DNA of 64,000 nucleotides from positions 186,001 to 250,000 of the forward strand of contig JALMLS010000556.1 of assembly GCA_038496445.1 (NCBI GenBank), given 5' to 3'. Positions 31,537 to 42,535 of this stretch are shown piece after piece. Position 1 is the stretch's first letter, and each line of letters begins with the position of its first letter. The notes below the pieces were generated by a model. The model was not told the DNA's origin. It was given only the letters and a program-made list of their open reading frames with translations, and made no database searches. A program made the translations under genes and the position numbers. Origin of the DNA: Trichosphaerium sp. ATCC 40318 (lineage: Eukaryota > Discosea > Flabellinia > Trichosidae).

Positions 31537-32805
31537 ATGTACAAGACAGTTATCGTTCTCATTTTGGCGGTTTTAGGCACATGCTATTGTCAAAGACCTC
31601 CCAGCTTTATTCATGCTACCCCACCCGTGATGTCGCCTAATAGCGATGTAATTACAGTTAGTTTAGACGTCTTAGGAAGTACATAAGCTACAAGATTTGA
31701 GCCACATATTTTTATCAAATGCTCTTCCAAAAGCCTATTACCTAAGGCTTACTTTTAGCGCCCCAAGTTTTTGGTGTTCGATTCACAGGTCTCACACAAG
31801 TAGTTGGCTCACCATTATCTACTGCATTAAGTACGTAGTTCATATTCCAAAGAAGAAATGAGCTCACGTGACGGATGTTTTTGACTTAAAACAACTGTTT
31901 TTGTAGTACCTGCTCTGGATGGTTCTCTGTTGGTGTATTTCCAAGGAGGAGAGTTTGTAGTAAAGACAGAAAGTGATGTTGAGATATGTAGAGGAAATAA
32001 TGGATTGGTCGGAAGTGCCGTTTACAACGGCGGAAATTTTATTTCAGAAAACACGTTTTTCATATTCAGGACAGATATACAGCAGTTTGTGGAGTACACT
32101 TTTGATCCATCTTCGCCTGATTGTATTTCGGCACCTGTTCTATCATGTTCATTGACAGAATTGGTTACAGAGTGTATGTGGGAGGATCATAGAGTCAGGA
32201 ACTTACAAAGCTTTAAAAATGTTTATGTTTATTTTCATCAAATCTCAAACGACTACATTATGTGCAAAAAGAAATACTAAACTTCACATAGTTGTCATTG
32301 ATGGAGATGTAGTTTACATGTTATTAAGAATTGGAAATGGGCTAGAAATTCATCAGTTCCCAACTTCAACATTTACATCTGGATCATGCGCATTTTCTTT
32401 TAATGCTATGACATCGCTAACACCCGGGTTGTCACCTGATGTTGTTGTATTAGAAACATTAGATGATGATAGACTCATAATTCAGTCTGCGCTAATGACT
32501 TCACAAGTAGACAAAGTAACAGGCATGTTGCAGTGACATAACAGATACTTCATCCAAGGTTAACAATGTTCTAATTAGGAGTTGTAACTAATTACGGACC
32601 AAGTATTGTTTTCCCATTCTCTTACTATCCTGGGTTTGCTGGACCAACTGGACCAACGTGTGTTTCACGGTAAGACAGAGATCTTTCTTTTCTTTTTTTT
32701 TTCTGAGTTCTTTTCGTAACTGAACCAAGGCCTTGTTTAAACCTGTTATTTAGGAAACGATCAATACATTCTGATGAAGAAAGAATACAGCTTTTACGTC
32801 GTTAA
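31537..32805 (+). CDS. Secreted lineage-specific family protein, copy A
   Basis: Six exons. Exon 1 from ATG 31537 encodes a signal peptide (MYKTVIVLILAVLGTCYCQ) then RPPSFIHATPPVMSPNSDV. Exon 2: FGVRFTGLTQVVGSPLSTAL. Exon 3: VPALDGSLLVYFQGGEFVVK, ESDVEICRGNNG, FISENTFFIF, QQFVEYTFDPSSPDC. Exon 4: VVIDGDVVYMLL, HQFPTSTFTSGSCAF, LETLDDDRLII. Exon 5: PFSYYPGFAGPTGPTCVSR. Exon 6: RSIHSDEERIQLLRR and TAA 32803-32805. The exon 6 frame is chosen because all copies share this reading and this stop. Secreted protein of roughly 235 residues with several conserved Cys. I know no domain. A 3' AATAAAG follows the stop closely. Confidence 0.75.
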
Positions 32806-33035
32806 TGAGCAACACCAAATAAAGCAAAACCTCCCTAATTGGTTTTGGATGTTTTTATTGTTGCAGAATGAGCACAAGTTGCTGAAGTTTAGTGTCACAT
32901 TATTGTGTTACATTGACTCAAAAGTCTTGATGGTGAGAAATTGTAAGAGATAGAGATATTTGAAACGTCAAATTTGAAGATCTGGCCCACTTCTAAATTT
33001 GATCATACAATCTGAAACTAGCGGTCTAAAACAGC

Positions 33036-33855
33036 ATGTACAAGACAGTTATCGTTCTCATTTTAGCGGTTGTAGGCACATACTATTGTCAGAGATCTCC
33101 TAGCTTTATTCACGTTGCCCCACCCGTGATGTCAACTAATGGTGATGTACTTACGGTTAGTACAGACCTCTCAGGAAGTACGTTTGCTTTACAAGACTTC
33201 GCCCCACTGTCATATTTTTGCTTTGTTCTCCAACTGTCATATAAGGCTTTCCTTTTAGTGGCTGAGCCTTCAATGTTCAATTCACAGACCTCATACAGGT
33301 AAAAATAATGGACACTATATCTACCGCGCTAAGTATGTGTTCGTATTCCAAAGAAACAAAACCCTCTCCAGCGATAAGTCACCAAATAGAACAAACCTTT
33401 TGAAGTCAGGCGACTTGGACTTAAATAACTATTTTTGTAGTACCTGCTCTGGATGGTTCTCTGTTGGTGTATTTCCAAGGAGAAAACTATATTGTAAAGA
33501 CAGAAAGTGATGTTGAGATATGTAGAGGAAATAATGGATTGGTCGGACAAACATTTATCATTTCCCAAGTTCAACACTTCCGGAGCACCATGCCATTTTG
33601 ATTTTAATGTCATGTCAGTGTCGATTGAAGGAGCATTAGAAAGATTAGATGACAATATACTCATATTAGGTGATTCTATCTCTTCAGAGGTAGACAAAAG
33701 TAACAGGTAGGTTATTCTTTAAAAACAAAAGCTTCATCCAAAGGGTTAACAGCTTTTAACCTAGGTAATGTACAACATTACGGACCGGATATTTTTTTAC
33801 CATTTAAATACTACTCTGGTTTCGCTCCACCAACTGGACCAGCATGTGTTTCACG
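33036..33855 (+). pseudogene. Secreted family copy B, pseudogene
   Basis: Exon 1 (ATG 33036, MYKTVIVLILAVVGTYYCQ) and the start of exon 3 are close to copy A. At about 33541-33546 the sequence jumps from GNNGLVG of exon 3 straight into the middle of exon 4 (reading FNTSGAPCHFDFNVMS in a different frame). Part of exon 3, the third intron and the start of exon 4 are thus missing, and the frame is broken. Exon 5 is present up to its donor at 33855 but no exon 6 follows. The 5' flank also lacks about 290 bases present in front of copies C and D. Clearly non-functional. Confidence 0.8.
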
Positions 33856-34188
33856 GTAAGACATAATCAAGTTCAGGAAACAAAAAGTCTTGTGTATTAG
33901 AGCTGTGGACCATACATAGTTGTTGTGTTGCTACAACTTCAAACTTTACAAAAGATTCTCAAATAGTTCTGTTTGACACAGTTGTTGTGCTACTTATAGA
34001 GCTGTCACGTGACTATTTTTGATTTCCCGGCTTGTTCACAGTTCAAAATTTCGATGGCCTTTCGTTGTAGGAGTAAGTGTCTTGTTAAATACGTTAACAA
34101 GGTGGGAAAAAAGGGTGAAGCAAAGTGACAACGAAGATGATTTAAGTCAAATGACTTTCGGTTTTATTGAAAAAACACAACAATACAC

Positions 34189-36131
34189 ATGGAAACGGAA
34201 ACTGGATTAACGGCTTTACCTTACGTACGCTCCAAACGCGCTTTTAAACGTTATTGTGTATTTGTGTTTTTAAACGTTACAACACTGTGTTTAGTACTAA
34301 ACTACCGCCAGGAGATGATGATAGAGGTTACCTCATTGCTTGACGTAGCATCTGAGGTTTATTTTTACTCAACTTGCAAACAATTCCTTGTAGTACGCTA
34401 TACACAACTACAACGCATCTGTTTACCATTTTTTAATAGTTATTGAACGATTCATCCCGTTGGCAAGCCAGAATTCACCGAGAGTTCGGACAAGTCATTT
34501 TTCCTTGTTATTCTGTTTCAGATTCATCAAAATGGAAGGACCTTTATATTAGTGTGTTATCTCGTACGCTTTAAGTAGCTTTCTGACGACAAGCCAATGT
34601 GATTAATTATTCCAAAAGGAGGTATTCCTGGTGCTTCGTTGGTTCCTCACCATCGTGTTATTTCAGAATTTAATGAAGGTGATAAAACATGGCATATTAA
34701 ACATTTGGAGCCCCCCCGATCTAGAGCTATACGTCGTGTTGTGGTAAAACTTTAATTGAGAGTTGGTTTTTGTTTTTGTGGAGATAATCGTGATTGTCTT
34801 ACTTTTTGCATTACCAAGTCACGTGGCTTCAATTGACTCCACTTTTATCTTTTTTTTCTTTTCTTTATCTAATATTTTTGTTTTTTCATATAGACAGTTC
34901 AGACAACTCATGGATGGAATTTAAAGTGTGCAAGCAAGACTACTTTTGCAAATTGTATTATTGGTTATTACGAATCTGAAATTACAGGTTGTGGAAGGAA
35001 CGAAAAGTACGTTCATTCGCAATGTTTCTCCTAAAAAACTTACACACTTTTTTTTCATTGAAATGACAACTTGTTTAATTATAACGTTTCTTTTAGGTCT
35101 GTGGGTGTTGGTATAGGGCTAATAGATTATGTTCAATCGGAAAGAATGATCGGTTGGGCTACAAGTTAGTGACTACTGACAGTCTGCAAATCTAGAATTT
35201 TTTTAAATGTTTTTTTTAACTTTCTTTTTTAACAATCTCTAGGCTCTTGGGCGATGCATAGTGATGATATGGGTAAGTTATTTTCCTTAATAATACAACA
35301 AAAAACTAAATTAGTGATTTCTTATTCCTGCCAGGCAAATATTTTGGGTCTTCTGCTTATGCTACGTCTTTTATGGGCGGTGAATCTAAACACTTGGCTC
35401 TTGGTACCATAATAGGTACATCAAATCATTTTCTAGTAAATTATAGTCAACACGCTGAAACACACTACCAACATACAATTAAAGATGTAAAGCCAATTGG
35501 CAAGTTTTTCTTTGAAATGCAGATTCAAGAAAAGAAAAAAAAAAAGACAACATCCTTGCTGACTTCTGCCGCCTTTACGTGGGAGTGTATCTCTCCACAT
35601 TACAAAATGAAGGCTCATATATATTTATTTTGTTATTATTTAACTTTCTAAAGGATGTGGTTTAACTACTAAAGTGATTGAAGAACTCCCTGAAAAGCGT
35701 GTTGAGTTATATGCTTTTTGGACAGTTGATGGTGATTTGAAGCATGTTGAGCTGATTGACAGGTCTTGTACCTTTGATATGATCGAATCACTACGACCAA
35801 CAGTTAGTTTACTAACTGTTGGTGACATGCTACGCTTAAACTTTGGTTTGGTACGTACAGTTTATCATAAAAAAACCCAACAACAAATGCCAAAAAAAAA
35901 AAAAGAAAAAAACAGGATCCTATTGCTCTCTCCGTCTCATTTTTTTTACCCTTAATTATACTTTGGTTACTTATAGGGTGTTACTTGTTCCATTTTCTCA
36001 TTTGTTTCTAGGGTAAACCATTCTTGTTCGATGTAAGAAAAAATTACAACAAAGGAACAATTTTAAAACAAAGTACTACTGATACTACAAAACCAAAAGC
36101 AAAACAACAGTTTGATGGTCTCTTCTTTTAA
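34189..36131 (+). CDS. F-box plus SPRY-domain protein
   Basis: Start ATG 34189. The first exon (METETGLTALPY) joins, through a GTACGC donor and a CCGCCAG acceptor, to EMMIEVTSLLDVASEVYFYS TCKQF, completing an F-box. The next exon gives NDSSRWQARIHREFGQVIFP and SSKWKDLYISV, the usual post-F-box helices. The SPRY domain follows over several exons: FANCIIGYYESEIT, SVGVGIGLIDYVQSERMIGW, SWAMHSDDMG, KYFGSSAYATSFMGG, GCGLTTKVIEELPEKRVELY, MLRLNFG, GKPFLFDVRKNYNKGTI. The stop is TAA 36129-36131. This mirrors the 29.1-30.7 kb gene but with the F-box first, the commoner order. Predicted SCF-type substrate receptor. Confidence 0.8.
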
Positions 36132-36201
36132 GTCAAAATCTCCATGTAAAATAAACATCATTTTGCCTGCCGTGTTGTTCCTCTGTACAAAACACAGAGA
36201 T

Positions 36202-36412
36202 GGACCAACTGGACCAACGTGTGTTTCACGGTAAGACAGAGATCTTTCTTTTCTTTTTTTTTTCTGAGTTCTTTTCGTAACTAAACCAAGATCATCTTGT
36301 TGAAACCTGTTATTTAGGAAACGATCGATACATTCTGATGAAGAAAGAATACAACTTTTACGTCGTTAATTCTCATGTTTATGATCAACACTAAATAAAG
36401 CAAAACGCGCCG
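36202..36412 (+). pseudogene. 3' fragment of a secreted family copy
   Basis: Begins inside exon 5 (GPTGPTCVSR), continues through the conserved last intron and exon 6 (RSIHSDEERIQLLRR, stop 36367-36369) and into the AATAAAG 3' flank. All upstream exons are absent. It follows the stop of the F-box/SPRY gene by about 70 bases, so that gene has replaced or been inserted into the 5' part of a family copy. Confidence 0.85.
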
Positions 36413-36817
36413 CATCTTCATAACAATTGTTTTGATTGTATTTAGAACAAGAATATGCAAGTATATTCTTAGATATCCACAGTGTTTTTACTTGTGAATC
36501 AAACGCACTAACCTTTTTTCTGTTTTAATCCTACCGTGCTTTGCCTGATAACATGCCTGTAATTCTTTTTTACTTTATCTGAGTCTTAGATGTCACTTTT
36601 TATAAACAACCATAAAGAGTGCTAAGTAGAAGGTAAATGTTGGATGTACATATTTTTTCAATGAATAAAAACAAGCGCTTCATAAACACTTCTAAATACG
36701 AAAGTACCACGAAACAAGCCGGAAATAAACCTTGTACGATGATAACAATAAAATATAACCAATAAGAGCAACGAGAAAGTTACCCTACTCATTTGTTTTC
36801 AATAGGTCTAACACAGC
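36413..36817. promoter_or_regulatory. Upstream region of secreted copy C
   Basis: The last 280 bases (from CCTACCGTG near 36531) correspond to the inverted upstream block of copy D (51010-51300), while the surrounding intergenic DNA differs. Conservation of this block next to both intact copies, and its loss at pseudogene B, suggests that it contains the family promoter. Confidence 0.5.
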
Positions 36818-38123
36818 ATGTACAAGACAGTTATCGCTCTCATTTTGGCCTTTGTAGGCACATACTATTGTCAGAGACCTCCTGGATTTATTCACGCTGA
36901 CCCTCCTATCCTTGGGGATTTTAGCGACATACTTACAGTTAGTACAGATCCATCACAAAGTACGTAACCTTACACCAACCACAAAACACTTCATGTTTTA
37001 CTATCCATCTAGAGCGAAAACACTCCATATCGTTGTTTTGTCTCACGTCTTATCCATGTGATCTAAGGTTTTTTAGCACCTGAACTGTTCAATGTTCGAT
37101 TCACAGATCTGACGCAGGTTACTGACACATCTATATCTACTGCACTAAGTACGTAGTACAATCCCAAAGAAAAAACCACAATAAATCTGAGCAGATTTGA
37201 CTTAAAATAACTGTTTTTGTAGTACCTGCTCTGGATGGTTCTCTTTTAGTGTTATTCCAAGGGGAAGAGTATATTGTAAAGACAGAAAGTGATGTTGAGA
37301 TATGTAGAGGAAATAATGGAATGGACAGAACTGCTTCTTATAAGGGCGGGAATTTTATTTCAGAAAACACGTTTTTCATATTCAGGACAGATATACAGCA
37401 GTTTATGGAGTACACTTTTGATCCATCTTCGCCTGATTGTATTCCGGCACCTTTACCATCATGCACTGTATCAACACGGATTTTAGAATGTAAGTAGGAG
37501 GATCACAGTCAGAAAGGTGGTGTCAGAAAATGTTAAATTTCTGAGATATTTATACCTGTAAAGACTTACGCGTATGTACACTTAGCAACATACTAACTTT
37601 ACCTAGTTGTCATTGATGGAGATTCGGTTTACTTGTTATCAAGCAATATTATTTTTACATTAATTACTCAATTGCCTACCTCAACATTTGCTTCTGGAGC
37701 ACCATGTGAATTTGCGGTCACAGAATTTCTTGCTGCACAGTTGCCGTTCAATACTAGAGAATTAGAAGTATTAGATGATGATAGACTCATATCTGTCTCT
37801 GGTAATTCTGCCTTACAGATATTCAAAGCAACAGGTAATTACACATTGCATAAAGAAAATTCATCCAAGGCTAATAAGTTTCTTTATTTAACTAGGCGGC
37901 GCAAGTATGTATGGAACAAGTTTTGCTACACCGTTCTCTTACTATCCTGGGTTTACTCCACCAACTGGACCAACGTGTGTTTCACGGTAAGACAGAGATC
38001 TTTCTTTTCTTTTTTTTTTCTGAGTTCTTTCGTAACTAAACAAGATCATCTTGTTGAAACCTGTTATTTAGGAAACGATCAATACATTCTGATGAAGAAA
38101 GAATACAGCTTTTACACCGTTAA
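36818..38123 (+). CDS. Secreted lineage-specific family protein, copy C
   Basis: Same six-exon structure as copy A. Signal peptide MYKTVIALILAFVGTYYCQ, then RPPGFIHADPPILGDFSD. Exon 2: LFNVRFTDLTQVTDTSISTAL. Exon 3: VPALDGSLLVLFQGEEYIVK, ESDVEICRGNNGMDRT, FISENTFFIF, QQFMEYTFDPSSPDC. Exon 4: FASGAPCEFAVTEF and LEVLDDDRLISV. Exon 5: TPFSYYPGFTPPTGPTCVSR. Exon 6: RSIHSDEERIQLLHR with TAA 38121-38123. All splice sites and frames appear intact. Most variation falls in exon 4 and the middle of exon 3, while the borders and the C-terminal tail are conserved. Extracellular role unknown. Confidence 0.78.
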
Positions 38124-38525
38124 TTCCCATGTTTATGCGCTAAATAAAGCACCCTATAAATCATTTGTTTTTTTAGTTGGTGTTCAACAAACACCGTCCG
38201 TTTAGCGTCTTTCATTTGATACATTGACCACACAGTACTTTTTACGTGATGTACTGTAACTACCAGAACAGTGAGTTTCACGATAACAGTGAGTTTTACA
38301 ATAATTGTTTTTAGCACTTTTACGTTCACTGAATTATGCGTTGGATATCTGCTGAAATTGCTGATCGCTTTTATAAGAACTAGACCGCTTATCCACATAT
38401 TATGGAAAATATTTTAAACGAAGTAAAAGATAATAATACGTTTACCATAAACATCAAAAAACTGATAAGTCCTAATACAAAATTCATTATCCAGCAAACA
38501 ACCAGCATCAAACAACACAAGAATA
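38124..38525. other. Intergenic, no gene seen
   Basis: Contains the copy C 3' flank (AATAAAG near 38140) and a short tandem motif CAGTGAGTTT(C/T)AC repeated near 38268 and 38287. No supported gene. Confidence 0.4.
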
Positions 38526-38977
38526 ATGACAACTGTAGGAGAGAAAGTTAGATACGGTATGAGAATAGCAAGTAATGCAGATCTTAAAGCAATACTTGCC
38601 CACTTTAAGAAGGCTTGGAAACCACAACAAATTCAGTTTACAAAGAACGCTCTCGAACAACAAAAAGTTTGTCTTTCCGCTAAACAATGTGACAGTACGT
38701 TTGTGCAAACAAAAAAAATTATAGATTGCTGAGTAAAGTATGCTGAGGTCTGAACTGAAGCATCAGTTCTTTTGATAGCTCATTTTGTTGACACTGAGCT
38801 ATTTTTTTTAATATTCTGTCTGTAGCTATTGTACGAGCAGCATGGTCAGACAATCAATGTGGGGTAGCCAGAAATTGTGCCAAATACTGCTATGAAGGTA
38901 AACGGGCCTTTGAAAGTGCAATGAAGAGCGCAATGTGGTCGACAGAGTTTAGGAAACTTCAGCCGGAGTTGGAATAA
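38526..38977 (+). CDS. Small basic protein of about 105 residues, unknown
   Basis: Two exons from ATG 38526 (MTTVGEKVRYGMRIASNADL) with an intron from a GTACG donor near 38695 to CTGTAG near 38825. The second exon reads RAAWSDNQCGVARNCAKYCY and MKSAMWSTEFRKLQPELE, ending TAA 38975-38977. Helical, Lys-rich, with three or four Cys in the second half. No signal peptide. Family unknown. Confidence 0.55.
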
Positions 38978-39332
38978 ATTCACCACTTGATGTGTAGCTA
39001 TTTTTATCGTAAACATATTCAATAAAAGAAATTATATCAACACCTTATCTTTGCTTCTGCTGTTCTAATAGGGTCTACAAAGGAAACTGCCTGTTGATGT
39101 GTTTAGTAACTGTCGGTAACGCTTATTTTGGAATTGCCCCGAAAAGCGGTAGTTTTAGCATTGCGGCGCTTTCTAGGTTTTAAATCGTACACTGGAAGCG
39201 CGATTTACTATCTCCATCGACGCTATGAGAGATTTGGTATCAAGCCGAAAACTGATTGATAACCAACAGAATCAATGTGATAGTTAAGGCAACGTAAGTT
39301 GTCTTTTTACAATAAAAAAACTCTACAATCTA
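38978..39332. other. Intergenic, nothing seen
   Basis: About 350 bases with an AATAAA near 39020 for the preceding gene. No gene on either strand. Confidence 0.4.
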
Positions 39333-39650
39333 ATGGAAAGCAGCCCTTCATTTATGATTACTTCTCTAATGATGGGAGTTGCTACTGCAACTCTTGTACT
39401 TGAAGAATTCGAACAAAAAATGACAAACGATAATAACAACGATATTAATACAACTGAAACCATACAACAGTTCGTGGACGAATACAACAACGATTTGAGT
39501 AGCGAAAGAATGTGCGCAGAAATAAAAATCAATCAAATTATTTAATTCTTTACTTAATACCATTCCTGTAGATTACCACAAGAATATGATGATCTCTTTG
39601 ATAGTTTTATTGGAAACCAAAGAACTTGTAAATTCAATAAATCAATCTAA
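39333..39650 (+). CDS. Small acidic two-exon protein, unknown
   Basis: ATG 39333 opens MESSPSFMITSLMMGVATAT, followed by an Asn/Thr-rich acidic stretch. A GTGCGC donor after SSER near 39510 and the TTCCTGTAG acceptor at about 39572 join it in frame to LPQEYDDLFDSFIGNQRTCK, with TAA 39648-39650. About 85 residues. The EEF...DDLFDSFIG pattern faintly recalls the N-terminus of PIF/Harbinger-type transposases or their companion proteins, but there is no catalytic domain here. Unassigned. Confidence 0.4.
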
Positions 39651-39865
39651 AATGACATACATCTGTCAAACTACTTCAAAATTCCAGCTTGGTTTTTTTT
39701 CTTTGTTTTTTTACGTCCGAGCTTCACAATCACTCAACTCGGCATTAAAAAGAATTAACAAACTGACTTGAGTCATGGTATTTTGGTTTTACAATTGTTT
39801 ATTATTGGGGTTCATTTAATGGGAGTAGGGGGCAACAGGTTAAGGAAGAGTTTAGAGATCCTTCT

Positions 39866-42275
39866 TCAGTCTTTTTTCTTTGGTCTTATTTTTAACGAAT
39901 TAAAATATGGGTGTTTTAGTGCTTGAACTGCCTTGATACGGCTATTTGGATCATATACCATTAATTTCTGTTGAAAAAAATATCAGTAAAGGCGTTGAAA
40001 ATAACAACGATTGATCAATTTGTACAAACAATTCAAATACATTGTAAAGTCTGGTTTTTAGCTGTAGAAAAAATAGATGTCATGAACGTAACGTTCAATA
40101 ATTAGTTTAATATAAGCATAGTCACACGCCTTAAAATTGATTTTTTTGAAACAGTTTGAAAGCGAAACAAATAGGGCAAAAAAGGGAAAAAAATAAGAAA
40201 AATAATTAAAGAAAATACCTGTATTAAATCATAGCCATCCTCTGATAGGTGTGTAACGAGTTGCCTGTACCCAAGTCCCTTGTACGTTGGAAAATCGTCA
40301 GACCACAATGGGAGTGTTCTGGCAGCAGGGTAGTACGTTTCAGTCGGTGTACCAAGTCCCTAAAAAATAAGGATAAGCATAATCCACAAAAAAAGTAAAA
40401 GTAGTTTCTTGTTGTTAACTGTCTCCACAATACCTTAAAAATACGTTGTAATTGATCTTCGGCTGAAGATCCTGGGAATAGAGGCCTGCCTACAGCCATT
40501 TCTATGATAGAAAATTAATCAAACTAGTAAAATGGCAAAAATAAAAAGGCGCTTCGGTTTTTTTGGGTTTTTGTGTTAATACTTTATTTCTCGTAAACCT
40601 GAGCGCCCACAGATGGTAAAAAGGTGTTTAAAAACAAATTGACGCCGTTTATAAAATTATTGTAGAAATACAAGGTGAAATTATGATTAAAAAAGACAGG
40701 AAAAAAATCTTACCTCCAAAAATGCAACCTGAAGACCAAATGTCAATTTCGGTGCTATAATTTTTCGAGCCTAATAATACATCTGGGGGACGATACCACA
40801 GTGTCACCACCTCGTTAGAGTAACCACGAACAGGTATACCAAAGGTCCTAAAGATAGATTAGTACTTTAAAGCATTACTAAACAAAAAAAATTGCTCTTT
40901 TTCTACTGGAAAAAAAACAGCGAAAGCTGCACTACGCTCACTGAAAAGCGTAGTAAAACTTTTCCCTTAAATTACCAAATGTATACAACAGGCGTGTATC
41001 ACTGCTCGGTAAAGTTTTTTTGAAGAACAATTTGGAAATTTCGTTACCTTGCTAGACCAAAATCAGCGAGCTTCAATTCTCCCTTTTTACTAATAAGAAG
41101 ATCTAAAAAAAAAATTGTTAACACCAAGGCAAAGAACGTTATTATAATTTCGAAAAAAAAAAAAAAAAAGTCAAATTTTTTGGATTATACTCACTTTGAG
41201 GCTTCAAGTCGCGATGTAGAATACGTTTATCATGTACAAACGCAATACCTTTAAGTAACTGATATAGGAAAGACTAAAAAGGAATAAGTTAAATGGCTCA
41301 AAGGTTCAAAAAAAAAAAATCACCAAAAAAAAAAAAGTTGGAATTGTACAAACTACTCCCTCTTGACACTCCCACATGGCGTCAAGTTATCATTAATAAT
41401 AGGTTATATTTGTATTATTAAGAAAACAGACGCGGAACGGAGATTAAGATGACGTAAACACGTAACTCCCAGCTTGAAGAGAAAAAAAGCGTTGAATAAT
41501 AAAAAAAGCTTTCGTGGAGTTTTTAGGCGTTATATATTACCTTCATTAACTCAGGCGATACTGCTCCACCATGATCGTCCATATATTTTTTTAAATCTTG
41601 GTCTAAGTACTCAAATACTAACGTCAAGCGTTTTACTTCGTGAACTACGTCAAACAAGCTAATGTAGAAGGTCAAATGTCAAAATTTCTGTTTTGATTTT
41701 TGTTTTGGCATGGGAAACGGTAAAATACGCACCGAACAACATTTGGGTGATTTAACTCCTTCAGTATTGTGATTTCCCGTATAGTTGTACTTGGCACGCC
41801 TTCTTCATCAGACTCGAGGCGGATCTGCTTTAAAGCAACAACTTGGCCCGTGGTTTGTAAAAAATGAGTCAGTATGGCATAAAAATATAAAACGACGTTC
41901 TGTACTAGCTTTTGAGGTGAAAAAAAAACGTTTTGCGGTGTGTAATAGCGCCACAATCAAAATTGTAACAAAATACGTTCGCCACAACGAAAAAAAGAGA
42001 AATCAGCTGTTTTGGTCTCAAATAAGGTAAATACCGCGCAATTACTTCGACAAGGTTAACGGGTGTATTAAAAATCGGGTTTAAAAAAGATTTAGAAGTG
42101 GCGACCGCGCTACAGAAAAACCGCTTATTGGTTTGAAAATACGACACACGCAAGGTAATTTTGCTATTTACAGAAATCGAAAATATTGGAGGGTGGATAA
42201 CGTATTATGTTTGGCTTTGTAGACAATCCCATATGTACCCTCTCCGAGTCTATCGGTTCTGGTGTACTTGTCCAT
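39866..42275 (-). CDS. Cyclin-dependent kinase with PSTTIRE helix
   Basis: About eight exons. ATG 42275 gives [20 protein letters not shown] (Gly-rich loop), then [20 protein letters not shown] and [16 protein letters not shown] (the PSTAIRE-type C-helix reads PSTTIRE). Next come ILHRDLKPQ, an intron inside the Asn codon, [18 protein letters not shown], a [20 protein letters not shown] activation segment, [38 protein letters not shown], and a C-lobe ending [16 protein letters not shown] before TGA 39866-39868. All catalytic residues (Lys, Glu, HRD, DFG) are present. The activation loop has [20 protein letters not shown], close to CDK5/Pho85/cdc2 kinases. Binds a cyclin; cell-cycle or nutrient control cannot be told apart from sequence alone. 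Confidence 0.9.
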
Positions 42276-42535
42276 GTCACTGTAACTTACAGACAGCTGT
42301 GAAAAAAGCGCTGTTGAGTCAAGAATGTTCCCAAGTTTTTTTGTAACCTTTTTTTGATGCAATGATCAATATTACTTCAGGTTTTGGTTGTGTTGCAATC
42401 AAGCGCGTTTTTTTACTTTTACGTTTTCATTGCAATGTTTACAGAATACAAAATTAATGCAAAGTTGACATGTCGTTGATAGTGATTTTTCTTTAAGAGA
42501 GGTGGTTTAATTCCATCCACTTTGCGCTGTTGTCA

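Noticed and set aside
32776-32953. Alternative last exon of copy A reading NDQYILMKKEY and extending to 32953
   Set aside because: The splice phase and the shared stop in all four copies favour the RSIHSDEERIQLL frame; the alternative frame ends at different places in each copy.
39333-39650. PIF/Harbinger transposase remnant
   Set aside because: Only a faint N-terminal resemblance; no DDE domain, terminal repeats or target duplication around it.
41155-41170. Poly-A run as a retrotransposon tail
   Set aside because: It lies inside a CDK intron where, read on the minus strand, it is the ordinary T-rich tract near a 3' splice site.
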